Below, one piece after another: positions 40,556-50,009 of a stretch of DNA of 64,000 bases. The notes under the pieces are model-generated. The model searched no databases. It had not been told where the DNA came from and saw only the letters and a program-made list of their open reading frames with translations. Made by a program: the position numbers and the translations under genes. Every line of letters starts with the position of its first letter. Position 1 is the stretch's first letter. This stretch comes from a virus. The stretch lies in the IMG/VR virus record IMGVR_UViG_3300045970_000027, positions 1-64,000 of that record. One strand, 5' to 3'.

Positions 40556-40980
40556 GCTGTCGCCTTGTCGTATGAGTAGGAGATGAGGCCGAGGTCGTGC
40601 AGTTGGGTGAGCGTGCCGCGTAGGGTCGCCATCGTGACCTTTGAGAAGAGGTCGACCATGTGCTCGGTCTCCTCTGGATCGGCACTCTGGTCAGACATCG
40701 TCATGTAGTACTGGATGACGCTGTCGGACATGACACTCGCGAAGACGGCTAGCAGAGGTGCGAGAGGAGTGAGGCTGAAGATCCTCTCGGAGGACTCCTC
40801 TATCTCGACCTCGACGTCGTCCAGTGGTGGGAGGCCCATCAGTGTGCTCAACTGCTGCGCTTCCGAGATCCCGCTGTCGAGCAGGAAGCGGTGCAGCATG
40901 AGGGGAACGTTGACCTGCTTGACGACGTGGGCCGCCTGCACGGCCGTTATGGGCTTGGCCTTGCGCTTGAAGATACTCAT
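40552..40980 (-). CDS. Hypothetical protein next to DNA polymerase
   Basis: 142 codons from ATG 40980, coupled to the polymerase gene. Basic start (FKRKAKP), then helical with MFSLT-like hydrophobic patches. No motif; perhaps a replication accessory factor. Confidence 0.55.
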   Translation of the reverse strand: MSIFKRKAKPITAVQAAHVVKQVNVPLMLHRFLLDSGISEAQQLSTLMGLPPLDDVEVEIEESSERIFSLTPLAPLLAVFASVMSDSVIQYYMTMSDQSADPEETEHMVDLFSKVTMATLRGTLTQLHDLGLISYSYDKATA

Positions 40981-42995
40981 TTTCCTTTACCCCAAGTCTC
41001 TGCGATCTTGACGTCTGCGATGAGTGGGACCTTGAGGAAGGTGATTCCCTCCATGGCCTTACGGATGGCCTCTGCGGTCTCGTCCGCGAGGTGGGTCGGA
41101 GTGGTCGTAACCAACTCGTCATGGATCGTCAGAACGAGGTGAGCCTCGTCTGGGATCATCTTGCTAGCGCGTACTAGTGCCATCTTCATGATGTCGGCCG
41201 CGCTGCCTTGGATCAGCGTGTTGAAGCACTGACGCTCGGCCTTGGCTACCTGCCACCAGACGTCGCTCTTGAGGTCGGGGAGGTAACGACGGCGACCGGT
41301 GATCGTGGCGACGAACGGGACGGGGATCTGCTTCTTGGCCGTACGAATGCTAAGGGCCTTGAGCATGTCGATGTTCTTGAACTTGTGCGAGAACTCGTAT
41401 AGGAGTTCCTTAGCCTCATCGACAGAGCAGCCGATCTGGCTGGCGATCTTGTCGGGGCCGACTCCGTACGCGATGGAGAGGACGAGGACCTTGCCAGCCT
41501 TTCGGTCGACCCCCATCGTGTCGCCGATGGTCGTGTAGATGTCACCACCCGACATGTAGTTCTCGACCATGATCGGGTCCTTGCTGAAGGAGGCGATGAT
41601 GCGTGGCTCGATCTGGCTGTAGTCGGCGACGACCAGCGTCTCCCCCTCGGGAGCGATGAAGAGGTTGCGGATCAACTTCCCGTAGTCCGTGCTGGCGTTG
41701 GGGACGTTCTGCAGGTTCGGGTTCCGGCTGGAGAAGCGGCCGGTCGCCGCACCGATCTGGTTGAAGTCGGTATGCAGGCGGCCACGGTCGAGCAGTGCGT
41801 CCTGAATGGACGTGCGTGACTTACCGTTCACAGTGTGAATGCGGGTACCCCCGAGGTAGGGGATGACGTACGTACTGCTGAGTTTGGCGAGGTCGGAGTG
41901 CTCCAGCATGGCGTCAACGAGGATGTCTGTATCCCGCAAGGCCTCCAGCGCTTCCGCAGACGTGCTGTAGTCGTGCAGGGTGAGCGTCTCCTTGTTGCGC
42001 TTCCTCTCCCGGCCTTTGTCAGTCAGGATCTTCGCCTGCAGACCACGACCACCCTCCTTCTTCGGGAGGAAGAGGAGTTCGCCCTTCTCCTTGGTCGCAT
42101 TGAGGTTGAACTGCCTACCGGCGATGCGGAAGACCTTCTCCTTCGCCTGTGCGATGTCGATCTCCAACCGCTTGGCCAGATCCTCAAGAGACTCGGTGTC
42201 GAGAGGTGTTCCGGTCAGTCTCATCAGGGTGACGACGGGGAGGACGTCCATCTCTAGCGCGAAGACCTTGCGTAGGCTGTCGCGCTCGATGAGAGGCTCC
42301 ATGGCCTGCCACGCCTTGACGGTGGCGACGACGTCGAGGTGTGCGTACTTGGCTACCTCAGTGAAGCCGTGCGCCTCGATCTCCTTGCCGACGCCCTTGA
42401 CCATCTCGACCCCGGCGTACTTCTTGGCTACATCCTTGAGGTTGAAGCCGTACCCCTTGTCGGAGTCGATGAGGAAGGCAGTGACCATCGTGTCGGCATA
42501 CGGTCCGGCTGGGATGCCGCCGATGTACTTGGCAACCGAGCCAAGGTCGAACGCGAGGTTGTGGCCGACCTTCAGCATGTCCGACATGAAGAGAGGCTTG
42601 AGGGCGGTGAACGTCTCCGTACGGGTCAACTGCTCGGGGGCGTCAGTCCAGACCGTCTGCGCCTTCTTGATGTCGGTGCTGTAGTCGGTCTTGCGGGGGT
42701 CGAGTCCACGCGACATGCGGTCGCGGAGGTCCTGCGAGTCCTTGAGAGCCATGATGTGCTCAACGAACTCACCGTGGGGATGCCCCATCGGGATGACGCA
42801 GGAGAAGAAGTCGTTTGCGAGGGCGATCCATGTGACGTTGTTACGCCACGTATCACCACGGTGGTCGCCCATCGTCTCGACGTCGAACGCCAAGAACTGG
42901 CCGGTTGAGAGTAGTTCGACTGCGCGGTCTAGGCCAGCGCGGTCGGTGACGAGGACGTAGTCCTCAAGTCGAGTCGGTTCAAGAACAGCAAGCAC
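40977..42995 (-). CDS. polA: DNA polymerase I (family A) with 3'-5' exonuclease
   Basis: 672 codons from GTG 42995, which has AAAGGAAA just upstream; a longer frame was rejected. Exonuclease motif FDVETMG (about 37-43) and later DLGS; polymerase motif A VVADYSQIEPR, motif B region SIAYGVG and motif C TIHDELV. No 5'-3' exonuclease domain, as usual in phages. A palindrome inside (41827-41839) encodes IHTVN in the region between the two domains. Confidence 0.95.
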   Translation of the reverse strand: MLAVLEPTRLEDYVLVTDRAGLDRAVELLSTGQFLAFDVETMGDHRGDTWRNNVTWIALANDFFSCVIPMGHPHGEFVEHIMALKDSQDLRDRMSRGLDPRKTDYSTDIKKAQTVWTDAPEQLTRTETFTALKPLFMSDMLKVGHNLAFDLGSVAKYIGGIPAGPYADTMVTAFLIDSDKGYGFNLKDVAKKYAGVEMVKGVGKEIEAHGFTEVAKYAHLDVVATVKAWQAMEPLIERDSLRKVFALEMDVLPVVTLMRLTGTPLDTESLEDLAKRLEIDIAQAKEKVFRIAGRQFNLNATKEKGELLFLPKKEGGRGLQAKILTDKGRERKRNKETLTLHDYSTSAEALEALRDTDILVDAMLEHSDLAKLSSTYVIPYLGGTRIHTVNGKSRTSIQDALLDRGRLHTDFNQIGAATGRFSSRNPNLQNVPNASTDYGKLIRNLFIAPEGETLVVADYSQIEPRIIASFSKDPIMVENYMSGGDIYTTIGDTMGVDRKAGKVLVLSIAYGVGPDKIASQIGCSVDEAKELLYEFSHKFKNIDMLKALSIRTAKKQIPVPFVATITGRRRYLPDLKSDVWWQVAKAERQCFNTLIQGSAADIMKMALVRASKMIPDEAHLVLTIHDELVTTTPTHLADETAEAIRKAMEGITFLKVPLIADVKIAETWGKGK
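41827..41839. promoter_or_regulatory. 13-bp palindrome TTCACAGTGTGAA in polA
   Basis: Intragenic; encodes IHTVN. Confidence 0.75.
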
Positions 42996-43030
42996 ACGAT
43001 TTCCTTTGGCAGGGTGGCAGATGGAGGGGT

Positions 43031-43069
43031 GGGTGCGGGGACTGGACAGGGGGGGCAGCCCCCGCACCC
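43031..43069 (-). terminator. GC-rich hairpin between ssb and polA
   Basis: GGGTGCGGGG and CCCCGCACCC pair perfectly across a 19-nt G-rich loop. It could reduce read-through from the ssDNA-binding gene into polA. Confidence 0.65.
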
Positions 43070-43096
43070 GTGCAGCGCGGCTAGGGAAGGGGGTAC

Positions 43097-43759
43097 CTAG
43101 CGGCTGCTGACCTCACTCGCGATCTTCTCTAGTTCGCCCCGAGAGGTGAACGAGATGACCGCAGAGGTGAGGGGTTCGAAGGTGTCGACAACCTGCTCGA
43201 CCTCGACCTGATCGACACCCCAGTCCTCGCCAAGATCGCGAGCCTTGACCGGAAGGGTCTGGTACGACGTCTGCTTGTTGTCTCCGGTCTTGGAGCACGA
43301 CCAGTAGATACGGTCGAGCGGACCGGTCTTCGGGTCCTTATCAAGGCTGGCCAACTGCTTGACCAGAGTGGGGCTGGCGACCAGCGATTCGACAACGGCC
43401 TCCTCAGCGGAGAGGTTGACGACGCTGAAGGCGATCTTCGGGCGCGGGATGTCACCGATCTTGCAGAGCGGGCAGTCGGCACCGAGGCAAGTGAACGACT
43501 TCTTGCCCTTCCGCTCGATCCAGTGCTGGTCGTACACGGCGAACGGCTTGGAGTCGAGGAACTTCACCAACTGCTTCTGCTCGGTGAACTTGAACTCGTT
43601 GGTGAACTTTCCGGTCGACTCGGACGCCTTGAGAGCGGCCTCCCAGCCGGACTGGATGATGCCGGGACGCTCGGTGGACTCGTTCTCGTTCTCGTCAAGG
43701 AACAGTTCGGTATCGGCGACGTAATCGTCGCCCTTGTTGATGTACTGGGCAAGGGCCAT
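43097..43759 (-). CDS. Putative ssDNA-binding protein
   Basis: 220 codons from ATG 43759. Acidic N-terminus, a zinc-like CLGADCPLCKIGD near residue 96, and an acidic/mixed tail; size and place beside polA fit phage ssDNA-binding proteins of the T4/T7 style, though the OB fold cannot be proven by eye. Confidence 0.55.
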   Translation of the reverse strand: MALAQYINKGDDYVADTELFLDENENESTERPGIIQSGWEAALKASESTGKFTNEFKFTEQKQLVKFLDSKPFAVYDQHWIERKGKKSFTCLGADCPLCKIGDIPRPKIAFSVVNLSAEEAVVESLVASPTLVKQLASLDKDPKTGPLDRIYWSCSKTGDNKQTSYQTLPVKARDLGEDWGVDQVEVEQVVDTFEPLTSAVISFTSRGELEKIASEVSSR

Positions 43760-43771
43760 GGTGCGTATCTC

Positions 43772-44215
43772 CTAGTTGGCAGTATCGGTAAGGGCAGTCC
43801 ATCGCTCAAAGATGGCGATGGTGAGGTCGTCGTGCTGGTTCCACTCGACGCGAGCGGCACCGAGGAGGCCACGCTTGTGGAACTCCTGCACTGCTATGTC
43901 GATCAGGCCCCGTGTAAAGACGCGCTTACCGGGGACGGTCTTACCAGCGCGGGCGGCACTGGGAAGTCTGTAGGGACTCTTCGGGATGTACGCCTTGCGC
44001 TCCCAGAGTCGGATGGTGACGGGTGACTTTCCGAGGGCGTTAGCCAGAGCGCCGAGCAGGAAGAACTCGGTGTCCACCCCGCCCAACTTCTTGATGATCG
44101 GCTTCGCGTCCCACGCAGGCTCCTCGACGCTGGCGGTCGCCTCACGGCGAGTCTTCTTGCTACCGGGGTAGCGGGAGTCGAGGTCTGCGAACTCCTTGTC
44201 GATGTCGTAGGTCAC
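43772..44215 (-). CDS. MerR-type helix-turn-helix protein
   Basis: 147 codons from GTG 44215 (GTGA overlap). GALANALGKSPVTIRLWERK and GKRVFTRGLID form a MerR-like winged helix with wing. A phage regulator or replication initiator is possible. Confidence 0.6.
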   Translation of the reverse strand: MTYDIDKEFADLDSRYPGSKKTRREATASVEEPAWDAKPIIKKLGGVDTEFFLLGALANALGKSPVTIRLWERKAYIPKSPYRLPSAARAGKTVPGKRVFTRGLIDIAVQEFHKRGLLGAARVEWNQHDDLTIAIFERWTALTDTAN

Positions 44216-44409
44216 GCGCAGTCAGCCCAGATGAGAAGACCGCCGCCACCGACTACTGCGGTGATGAGCGCGGTGACCAACGAGACCTGAACGAGGTTGG
44301 AAGCCGTCTGGGACTCGGTGACGGCCCATGTGTACCCGGCGGCAAGGCCGACCAGAACGTTGACCGCCAAGATGGCGGTAACGACCCAGAGGGCGACTTT
44401 GAATGCCAT
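44212..44409 (-). CDS. Small two-pass membrane protein
   Basis: 65 codons from ATG 44409, directly after the preceding stop. Hydrophobic segments at about 5-28 and 41-60. Could anchor replication proteins or act in lysis; not known. Confidence 0.6.
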   Translation of the reverse strand: MAFKVALWVVTAILAVNVLVGLAAGYTWAVTESQTASNLVQVSLVTALITAVVGGGGLLIWADCA

Positions 44410-44844
44410 CTACTTGACCTTCAATGCCCAGACGACCTTCTTGGGGAAGATCGCGTCGACGTCGTCCTCGGTCAGTTCGTCAGCGAAGACGGCCGCGTAG
44501 ACGGCGTCCTGATCAACGACCTGAACGGTCTTGTAGCAGGTATCCTCGACCCCGCGAGCGGCGAAGATGTCAGCAGCCGCTTCCTCGTCAAGGCCACGGG
44601 AGACGCGGCACTCGCCCTGCAAGGCAGTGACGCCGTCGATCTCCTCACCGAGTTCCAGCCAGTAGTGGCCCTGATCGTCCACGTACCCGGCGTACTTGAT
44701 CGTCTCCATGAGAGCGTCGCGGAGTTCCTTCTGACGCTTGGATGCACGGTCGGCCTCAGCCTTGACCATGTTGTACTCACGGATCTGTGCGGCCGTGATG
44801 TCGACCGGCTTTGCCTCTCGGCTGGTGTTCGAAACGCGTGCCAT
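44410..44844 (-). CDS. Hypothetical protein
   Basis: 144 codons from ATG 44844 with AAAGGGAG upstream. Charged helix (20-50) then acidic alpha/beta part. First gene after a good promoter (44872-44900). No motif. Confidence 0.6.
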   Translation of the reverse strand: MARVSNTSREAKPVDITAAQIREYNMVKAEADRASKRQKELRDALMETIKYAGYVDDQGHYWLELGEEIDGVTALQGECRVSRGLDEEAAADIFAARGVEDTCYKTVQVVDQDAVYAAVFADELTEDDVDAIFPKKVVWALKVK

Positions 44845-44871
44845 GCTCTCCCTTTCGTTTCTGTAACCCAG

Positions 44872-44900
44872 ACAGTACACGCTGGTGCCAGATCATGCAA
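44872..44900 (-). promoter_or_regulatory. Promoter TTGCAT-N17-TACTGT
   Basis: On the reverse strand TTGCAT (44900-44895) and TACTGT (44877-44872) with 17 bp spacing, 28 bp before the start codon; same pattern as the promoter at 37827-37855. Confidence 0.6.
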
Positions 44901-44958
44901 GTCTTTGGGGGGTGTGTCTTTCGTTCGTGTACCCCACGCTACAGGAGGGGTCTGACAG

Positions 44959-46536
44959 TCAGGGCTGGACGTCTCGCAGGAACTGGGCGAGAGCGCCGAC
45001 AGTCATATCGACGCCGCCCTCCTCGTTGATGCCTTCCCCGTCCACCACGGCGCTCGCTACAGCGTTCTTCTGCTGGAGCATCGCGTACTGCCGCTCCTCG
45101 ATGGACTCGCTGATGAGGAGGTCCTGAATGACGATGCTGGGCCACTTGGATGAGGCGCGTTTGATGCGGCCGTTCCTCTGGGTAGCGAGACCCGCGCTCC
45201 ACGGGAGGTCGTAGTTGATCAGCATGTTGGCCTGTGGGAGGTCGACCCCGTACCCACCCGCGTCGGTACTGACTAGCACTCTGACAAGGGGGTCTGTCTG
45301 GAACTCGACCTTCGCGGCCTCTTTCTCCTTGGCCGACATCTTGCCGGTGTAAACGACCCCACCTACGGTCTCACGGATCGTGTCAGCCATCTGGACGTAC
45401 GAGCAGAAGATGACGACCTTCGCGTCTGGGTCGGAGTCGAGGTGGTCCTCTACTAGACCTTTCAGGACCGGTAGTTTCACGGCCTTCGCCTTATCCACCG
45501 CGATAGCCAGACTCTCGTCCTCGTCCAGCAACTCCCAGAGGAACCTCGACCCTTCATCGCGTCTCATCGGGTCGTAGATGGACGCACTGTGCTCCAGAAG
45601 ACGGGGGTCGTCGCAGAGCATCTTGAGTGCGGTCACCTTAGCCATGATCCGACCCATGGCCTCATCCCCCGGCGTGAACCCAGATCCACCATGCCCGTAG
45701 TGGGCCATGACGTCGAACGACGAGCCGAACGTCCCCTGAACGTCCTGCAGGTCGTCCTCCAGCATCGTGGCGATGTGTCGGTAGACGCGAGCGGAGTTCC
45801 GGTCCAGCGGGACGAAGATCGGATCCTTGTGGATCGTGTCGGGGAGGTAGGGGGCGACATCAGGGTCGGTCTGCGACTTCCTGACTAACGCGTCCTTGAG
45901 CCGCTCATGCAACTTGGAGAGGTTGCGGTACCGCTCGACCGCTCCCCACTTGTTCCGGACGATGAAGGTAGAGTCGAAGAGGTCGAACCGCGAGCCGAGG
46001 ACCGTGGGGTCGATGGCCTGAAACAGACTGTAGAGTTCCTCGGGCTTCCCATTCTCAATCGGAGTACCCGTCAGGCCGTACCGGATCGGGATGCTCTTGA
46101 CGAGGTCCTTGACGTGCTTGGATCGCTTGGAGCGGAACGCCTTGATGGCGGTGGCCTCGTCCAGAACGATGGCGTCGTAGTTCTGCTTCTTGATGATGTC
46201 CCAGTCGTTGACGACCTGCTCGTAGTTGACGATGGTGTAGTCGTACGTCGGGGCGATCACGTACTGGGTCTCGCGGGTCATCTTGCTGCCGTCGATGACG
46301 ATGGAGCAGGAGTCGGAGAACTTGGCGATCTCCTTCTGCCACTGGAACTTCAGGCTGGAGAGGGCTACAACTAGTACGGCACCGCTGATCTGGTTTTCGT
46401 CTCGCAACTGCTCCAGTGCGGCGATAGTCAGGACCGTCTTACCGAGGCCGAGGTCGTAGGCGACGAGGACCTTCTTCCGGTCGACCATCTTGTCGACGGC
46501 CTCATTCTGGTACGGGAGCAGGGTGCCTGTGAACAT
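44959..46536 (-). CDS. SNF2-family DNA helicase/ATPase
   Basis: 525 codons from ATG 46536. Motifs: LLPYQNEAV, Walker A AYDLGLGKTV (about 29-38), IVLDEATAIK (about 128, motif II), YGLTGTPIENG (motif III), and in the second lobe VIFCSY and QRNGRIKRAS. SNF2 proteins in phages help replication, repair or removal of bound proteins. Confidence 0.9.
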   Translation of the reverse strand: MFTGTLLPYQNEAVDKMVDRKKVLVAYDLGLGKTVLTIAALEQLRDENQISGAVLVVALSSLKFQWQKEIAKFSDSCSIVIDGSKMTRETQYVIAPTYDYTIVNYEQVVNDWDIIKKQNYDAIVLDEATAIKAFRSKRSKHVKDLVKSIPIRYGLTGTPIENGKPEELYSLFQAIDPTVLGSRFDLFDSTFIVRNKWGAVERYRNLSKLHERLKDALVRKSQTDPDVAPYLPDTIHKDPIFVPLDRNSARVYRHIATMLEDDLQDVQGTFGSSFDVMAHYGHGGSGFTPGDEAMGRIMAKVTALKMLCDDPRLLEHSASIYDPMRRDEGSRFLWELLDEDESLAIAVDKAKAVKLPVLKGLVEDHLDSDPDAKVVIFCSYVQMADTIRETVGGVVYTGKMSAKEKEAAKVEFQTDPLVRVLVSTDAGGYGVDLPQANMLINYDLPWSAGLATQRNGRIKRASSKWPSIVIQDLLISESIEERQYAMLQQKNAVASAVVDGEGINEEGGVDMTVGALAQFLRDVQP

Positions 46537-46772
46537 CAGGCTGTCTCCCTAGGGTCTTCGGTTACTCCATGGACAAGTGCGCCGCAGGAGACGCAGGCCA
46601 TCTCAGTGAAGCGGCCTGCGATCTCCCTCTCCTCTGCCTCGGGGTCGAACCAGACGATGGCGTGGAAGACGTTGCTCCCGCACGCGCACTCCTTGGTCGG
46701 ACCGAGGAATAGGAGGTCGGGACCAGTAGTGGCCGTCTCGTAGAAGAGGTCGTAGATCGGCTTCGGTGTCAC
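46536..46772 (-). CDS. Zinc-ribbon hypothetical protein
   Basis: 78 codons from GTG 46772 with GAGGATGAA upstream. CACGS and CVSCG make a zinc ribbon. The longer ATG frame upstream is a shadow. Coupled to both neighbours. Confidence 0.6.
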   Translation of the reverse strand: MTPKPIYDLFYETATTGPDLLFLGPTKECACGSNVFHAIVWFDPEAEEREIAGRFTEMACVSCGALVHGVTEDPRETA

Positions 46773-46843
46773 TTCATCCTCATTGCGACTGCCGTAAGGA
46801 CTGCTCCGACAGTGACGGCTACTACGAAGATGAAGGCGGTCAA
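46769..46843 (-). CDS. Tiny membrane peptide (24 aa)
   Basis: TTG 46843 overlaps the primase stop (TTGA) and the TGA overlaps the next GTG. The peptide is one hydrophobic helix (TAFIFVVAVTVGAVLTAVA) with a basic end. Two exact 4-nt couplings support translation. Confidence 0.45.
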   Translation of the reverse strand: MTAFIFVVAVTVGAVLTAVAMRMK

Positions 46844-47778
46844 GAGATCGCTCGCTCACCGTACGCGCGGGACTTGGCGTTCTTGATCCCGTGCTCGATC
46901 TCAGTCAGAGTCATGTCGCCGGGGTCCTTGGCGGTTGTCTGGCTGTAGTCGAAGAAGCGGACGTTGCGGAGGATTCCCTTTGACGCGCTCAGCATGAACA
47001 GCGCGGCGCGCTTGCCAGCCGGGTCGATGAACGGGTTGTCGAGGGCGAAGATGGTCTCCTCGGCAGCGCTCATCAGCGCGATCTGCGCGAGGGATAGGTG
47101 GGCACCGTACGTGGAGACCGCTCCCGTCACCCCGGCACTGGCCAGCCGGACTGCGTCGAGAGGGGACTCGACCACGATCAACCGGCCGCCCGTGAAGACG
47201 TCGTAGCCGAACAGCGAGCGCGACTTCTTGACGTTGGTCGGGTAATTGCGGAAGACCCGCTCGGTCTCACTCTTCTCCTGCCAACCCATGAGGTGGCCGT
47301 GGTAGGGGTCTCTGATCGGGGTTATCCAGAGTTCGTTGCGGTAGTCCCACTTCACGCCGTACAAGTCGCAGGCGGCTGCTGACAATTGGCGACGATGGCG
47401 TGCCCACTTCGGCGGCTCGTTGAAGCCTGCCAGCCGTGTCTCGCTCATGATCGCCGGTCGGGGGACGTAGATGTCCGCACCGGGGACCCGTGCGAGGGAC
47501 GTCACCAGATCGGGCTTGATCGTCAGTGTCTTCGCGGTGTCGAAGTCGACTCCCTTGATGTCGGCGATGAGCGTGATGATGCTGCCCTTATAGCCGCAGG
47601 AGAAGCAGTTGAAGAGGCCTGTGATGACGTTGACCGACCACGACGGGTGGGCATCCTCGCGGCCCGTCCGCTGGAGGTGCATCGGGCATGCCGCCGTCAA
47701 CTCGTCACCGTAGACGTTACCGGTGATGCCTAGGGCGTCCAGTGTGCTCTCGACGTCGATCACCGGGGACCCCACCAC
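46840..47778 (-). CDS. DNA primase (DnaG-like)
   Basis: 312 codons from GTG 47778. An N-terminal CHC2-type zinc site (CPMH ... CFSCG, about 31-63) and a TOPRIM domain (VVESPLDAVRL, FALDNPF, about 205-255) identify a DnaG-type primase. Shorter than bacterial DnaG and without the helicase-binding C-terminus. Confidence 0.85.
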   Translation of the reverse strand: MVGSPVIDVESTLDALGITGNVYGDELTAACPMHLQRTGREDAHPSWSVNVITGLFNCFSCGYKGSIITLIADIKGVDFDTAKTLTIKPDLVTSLARVPGADIYVPRPAIMSETRLAGFNEPPKWARHRRQLSAAACDLYGVKWDYRNELWITPIRDPYHGHLMGWQEKSETERVFRNYPTNVKKSRSLFGYDVFTGGRLIVVESPLDAVRLASAGVTGAVSTYGAHLSLAQIALMSAAEETIFALDNPFIDPAGKRAALFMLSASKGILRNVRFFDYSQTTAKDPGDMTLTEIEHGIKNAKSRAYGERAIS

Positions 47779-47921
47779 TCGGACGCCGATGGTAGGTGCG
47801 AGGGTGGCTTGCGAAGACGGCTGATGATGTTCTGCTCCATGTTGTTCAGCCGCTCGGCCACGATCAGTGAGAGGTCGGCAACGATGGCGGTCTTGAGGCG
47901 GTTCAACTCCTCGTCAGTCAC
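47760..47921 (-). CDS. Small helical protein (53 aa)
   Basis: GTG 47921 overlaps the upstream TGA; ends at 47760 within the start of the primase gene. TDEELNRLKTAIVADLSLIV is an amphipathic helix similar to the C-terminal helix of the upstream protein (ELTRIETLIERLMERD). May form a coiled-coil pair. Confidence 0.5.
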   Translation of the reverse strand: MTDEELNRLKTAIVADLSLIVAERLNNMEQNIISRLRKPPSHLPSASEWWGPR

Positions 47922-48447
47922 GCTCCATCAGCCTCTCGATGAGCGTCTCGATGCGGGTCAACTCGTCTGCGACCTGCTGGACGATCTCCTGCCTCAACTG
48001 GATGAGGTCGTCCTTGGTCACCGAGGACTTGTCTGCCACCGTGTTAGGGATGATCGGGTTCTTGGACTGCGTGATGGGGAGAGTTGGCTGGCTGTAGACG
48101 GTGGTGTGGTTGGCGGCGGTGGTGTACCCCGAGGTTGAGTTGTTCCCCGACTGCGTATACGTGTACGTGGGGGTGTCGGTTAGCCAGTGGCTCCTCTGTG
48201 GGTGCGACGACTTGGGGGAAGGGGGGCCGATGTAGTTGGCCACCTGATCGCAGAGGTCGGAAAGTCGCTTGGACTGGTGGATCATCTCTACGGTGATGTA
48301 GGTACCCGTCATGTTCTCGGCTGCCGAGACCTCGACACAGCGCCTCTTGGTGTCTATGAAGGTGACATACCCCTTGCGGGCCATCTCCGAGCAGAAGTAC
48401 TTGACAAGGAGTTCCTCGGGGGACTCCGTACGGATGAACGGCTTCAC
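47914..48447 (-). CDS. Hypothetical protein with Thr/Ser linker
   Basis: 177 codons from GTG 48447 (GTGA overlap). An N-terminal alpha/beta domain (1-75), a Thr/Ser/Tyr-rich linker (90-130) and a C-terminal amphipathic helix. Sits in the primase-helicase operon. Confidence 0.6.
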   Translation of the reverse strand: MKPFIRTESPEELLVKYFCSEMARKGYVTFIDTKRRCVEVSAAENMTGTYITVEMIHQSKRLSDLCDQVANYIGPPSPKSSHPQRSHWLTDTPTYTYTQSGNNSTSGYTTAANHTTVYSQPTLPITQSKNPIIPNTVADKSSVTKDDLIQLRQEIVQQVADELTRIETLIERLMERD

Positions 48448-48683
48448 CGCTGTCTCCGCAGTCGGCCGATCTCAGACTCGATGTCGAGAACTGTGATCGC
48501 GGTATGCAGGCCTCCTACAAACTCACGGTCCTTGACGCGGAGGTAGGAGACGACCGTGTCGATGACGACGTCGGCCACTCTCTCGTAGTGATCTCTGTCC
48601 TCAGGAAGGCAGGATGACCAGTCTGTCATCTGTGCGCCATCTGCGATGTACAGGACTTCGGCAATTTCGTTGGAAAGACTCAT
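48444..48683 (-). CDS. Small helical hypothetical protein
   Basis: 79 codons from ATG 48683 with CAGGGAGAA upstream. Two acidic helices, no motif. Overlaps helicase and next gene by 4 nt each. Confidence 0.6.
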   Translation of the reverse strand: MSLSNEIAEVLYIADGAQMTDWSSCLPEDRDHYERVADVVIDTVVSYLRVKDREFVGGLHTAITVLDIESEIGRLRRQR

Positions 48684-49990
48684 GATTCTCCCTGATCTGT
48701 AGCATCGAGTACCAGCCCATGGTACTGGGTCGGCAATGACGGTGTCCAGTGGCTCGCCGTAGCGCATCCCGTGCATGTGGTCTGGTCGATGTCGTCATCG
48801 TGGAAGCAGCCGGTATCCCAGCGCCAGACAAGAGTGACGGCCTCCTTGCCGCAGTGACGGCTCTCCTCGACCCGTAGTTCTCGGTGCTCCTCATCCCCGT
48901 CAATCGGCTGCAGAGCCAGAATGACGTCAGAGTCCTGAAAGAAGGAGGATGAGTAGCCGATGGAGTCGGCGGTCACCTTCCCGCCCTTCATCTTCCAGAG
49001 CAGGGTCTGCGTCGAGACGACGATGGGGATGTCGATACGGAGGGCGAGGTTCTTGAGTGACCGCGTGATGTTAGTCAGAGCCTGCGGCGTGTTCGACTCG
49101 TTCGTCTGCTCGTCCAGCATTAGGTAGACGCCGTCCACGAAGACCAGTTCGGGCTTTACCTTCTCGATCTTGGCGGCGAGCGCGGAGACCGTGATCCCCG
49201 ACTTGGCGTCGGAGAGCGTGAACTTGTTGGCCATCCCCATCGTGCGGGAGAGCATCGACTTGTAGTTGTTCTTCTCCCCCGCTGTCAGGTTCGCGCGCCG
49301 CATGCGCTGGAAGGAGATACGCGACCGCATGGCGTCATGCCGGATCTGCTGCTCGCTGTTCCTCATCTCAAACGACTGGAAGAGGATCGAGTGTCCGGCT
49401 TCGTGCATGTTGACGGCCATGGAGAGCGCCAACTGGCTCTTGCCAGTCTTCGGTGGCGCGATGATGGTGATCAACTGGCCACCACTCAGGCCTGCGGTCG
49501 CCTCGTCAATCTTCTTGAAGCCGGTAGGCAGCCCGAGTAGGCCACCACCGTGCGACTCCCGGTCCTCGTACTCCTTGAAGCGCTCCATCGGGTCTTTCTC
49601 AAGACTCATGTCGCTGGTGCCGGGAGTCGACTCGATATGGATCTCCGAGATCTGCTTCTCCAGCAGGACGATCACGGACTCATGGTCGTTGGTCGTCTGC
49701 AGTACCTCGATGGCAGCCTGCAGCGTGTCCTCGACGCGGACAGCGCGGCGGTGCTCAACGAACTTGTCGAGGATGTAGTCGAGGCTGTCCTCGACGTTCA
49801 GGAGGGCCAGCGTCGGGAACTCGGACTTCACCGAGACCGCAGTGGCGACCTCACCGTACTTGTTCCAGTGATCGACCGTCCACTTCCAGACCGCCTTGCA
49901 GTCGGGGTTCGTGAACCAGTCGGCTGTAACTCCAGCCTCCAGCAGGGATGTAATCGTCCTCTCCCTGATGGCCTTGCTGATTAAGCGCAA
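48680..49990 (-). CDS. Replicative DNA helicase (DnaB-like)
   Basis: 436 codons from TTG 49990; no ATG or GTG is available before the stop in frame. An N-terminal helical domain, Walker A IAPPKTGKSQ (about 186), Walker B LVFVDGVYLM (about 282) and VSTQTL (about 325) match the RecA-like motor of DnaB. The C-terminal 35 residues are Cys/Thr-rich and unlike DnaB. Confidence 0.85.
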   Translation of the reverse strand: MRLISKAIRERTITSLLEAGVTADWFTNPDCKAVWKWTVDHWNKYGEVATAVSVKSEFPTLALLNVEDSLDYILDKFVEHRRAVRVEDTLQAAIEVLQTTNDHESVIVLLEKQISEIHIESTPGTSDMSLEKDPMERFKEYEDRESHGGGLLGLPTGFKKIDEATAGLSGGQLITIIAPPKTGKSQLALSMAVNMHEAGHSILFQSFEMRNSEQQIRHDAMRSRISFQRMRRANLTAGEKNNYKSMLSRTMGMANKFTLSDAKSGITVSALAAKIEKVKPELVFVDGVYLMLDEQTNESNTPQALTNITRSLKNLALRIDIPIVVSTQTLLWKMKGGKVTADSIGYSSSFFQDSDVILALQPIDGDEEHRELRVEESRHCGKEAVTLVWRWDTGCFHDDDIDQTTCTGCATASHWTPSLPTQYHGLVLDATDQGES

Positions 49991-50009
49991 CTCCCACTCA
50001 GCCGCGATG

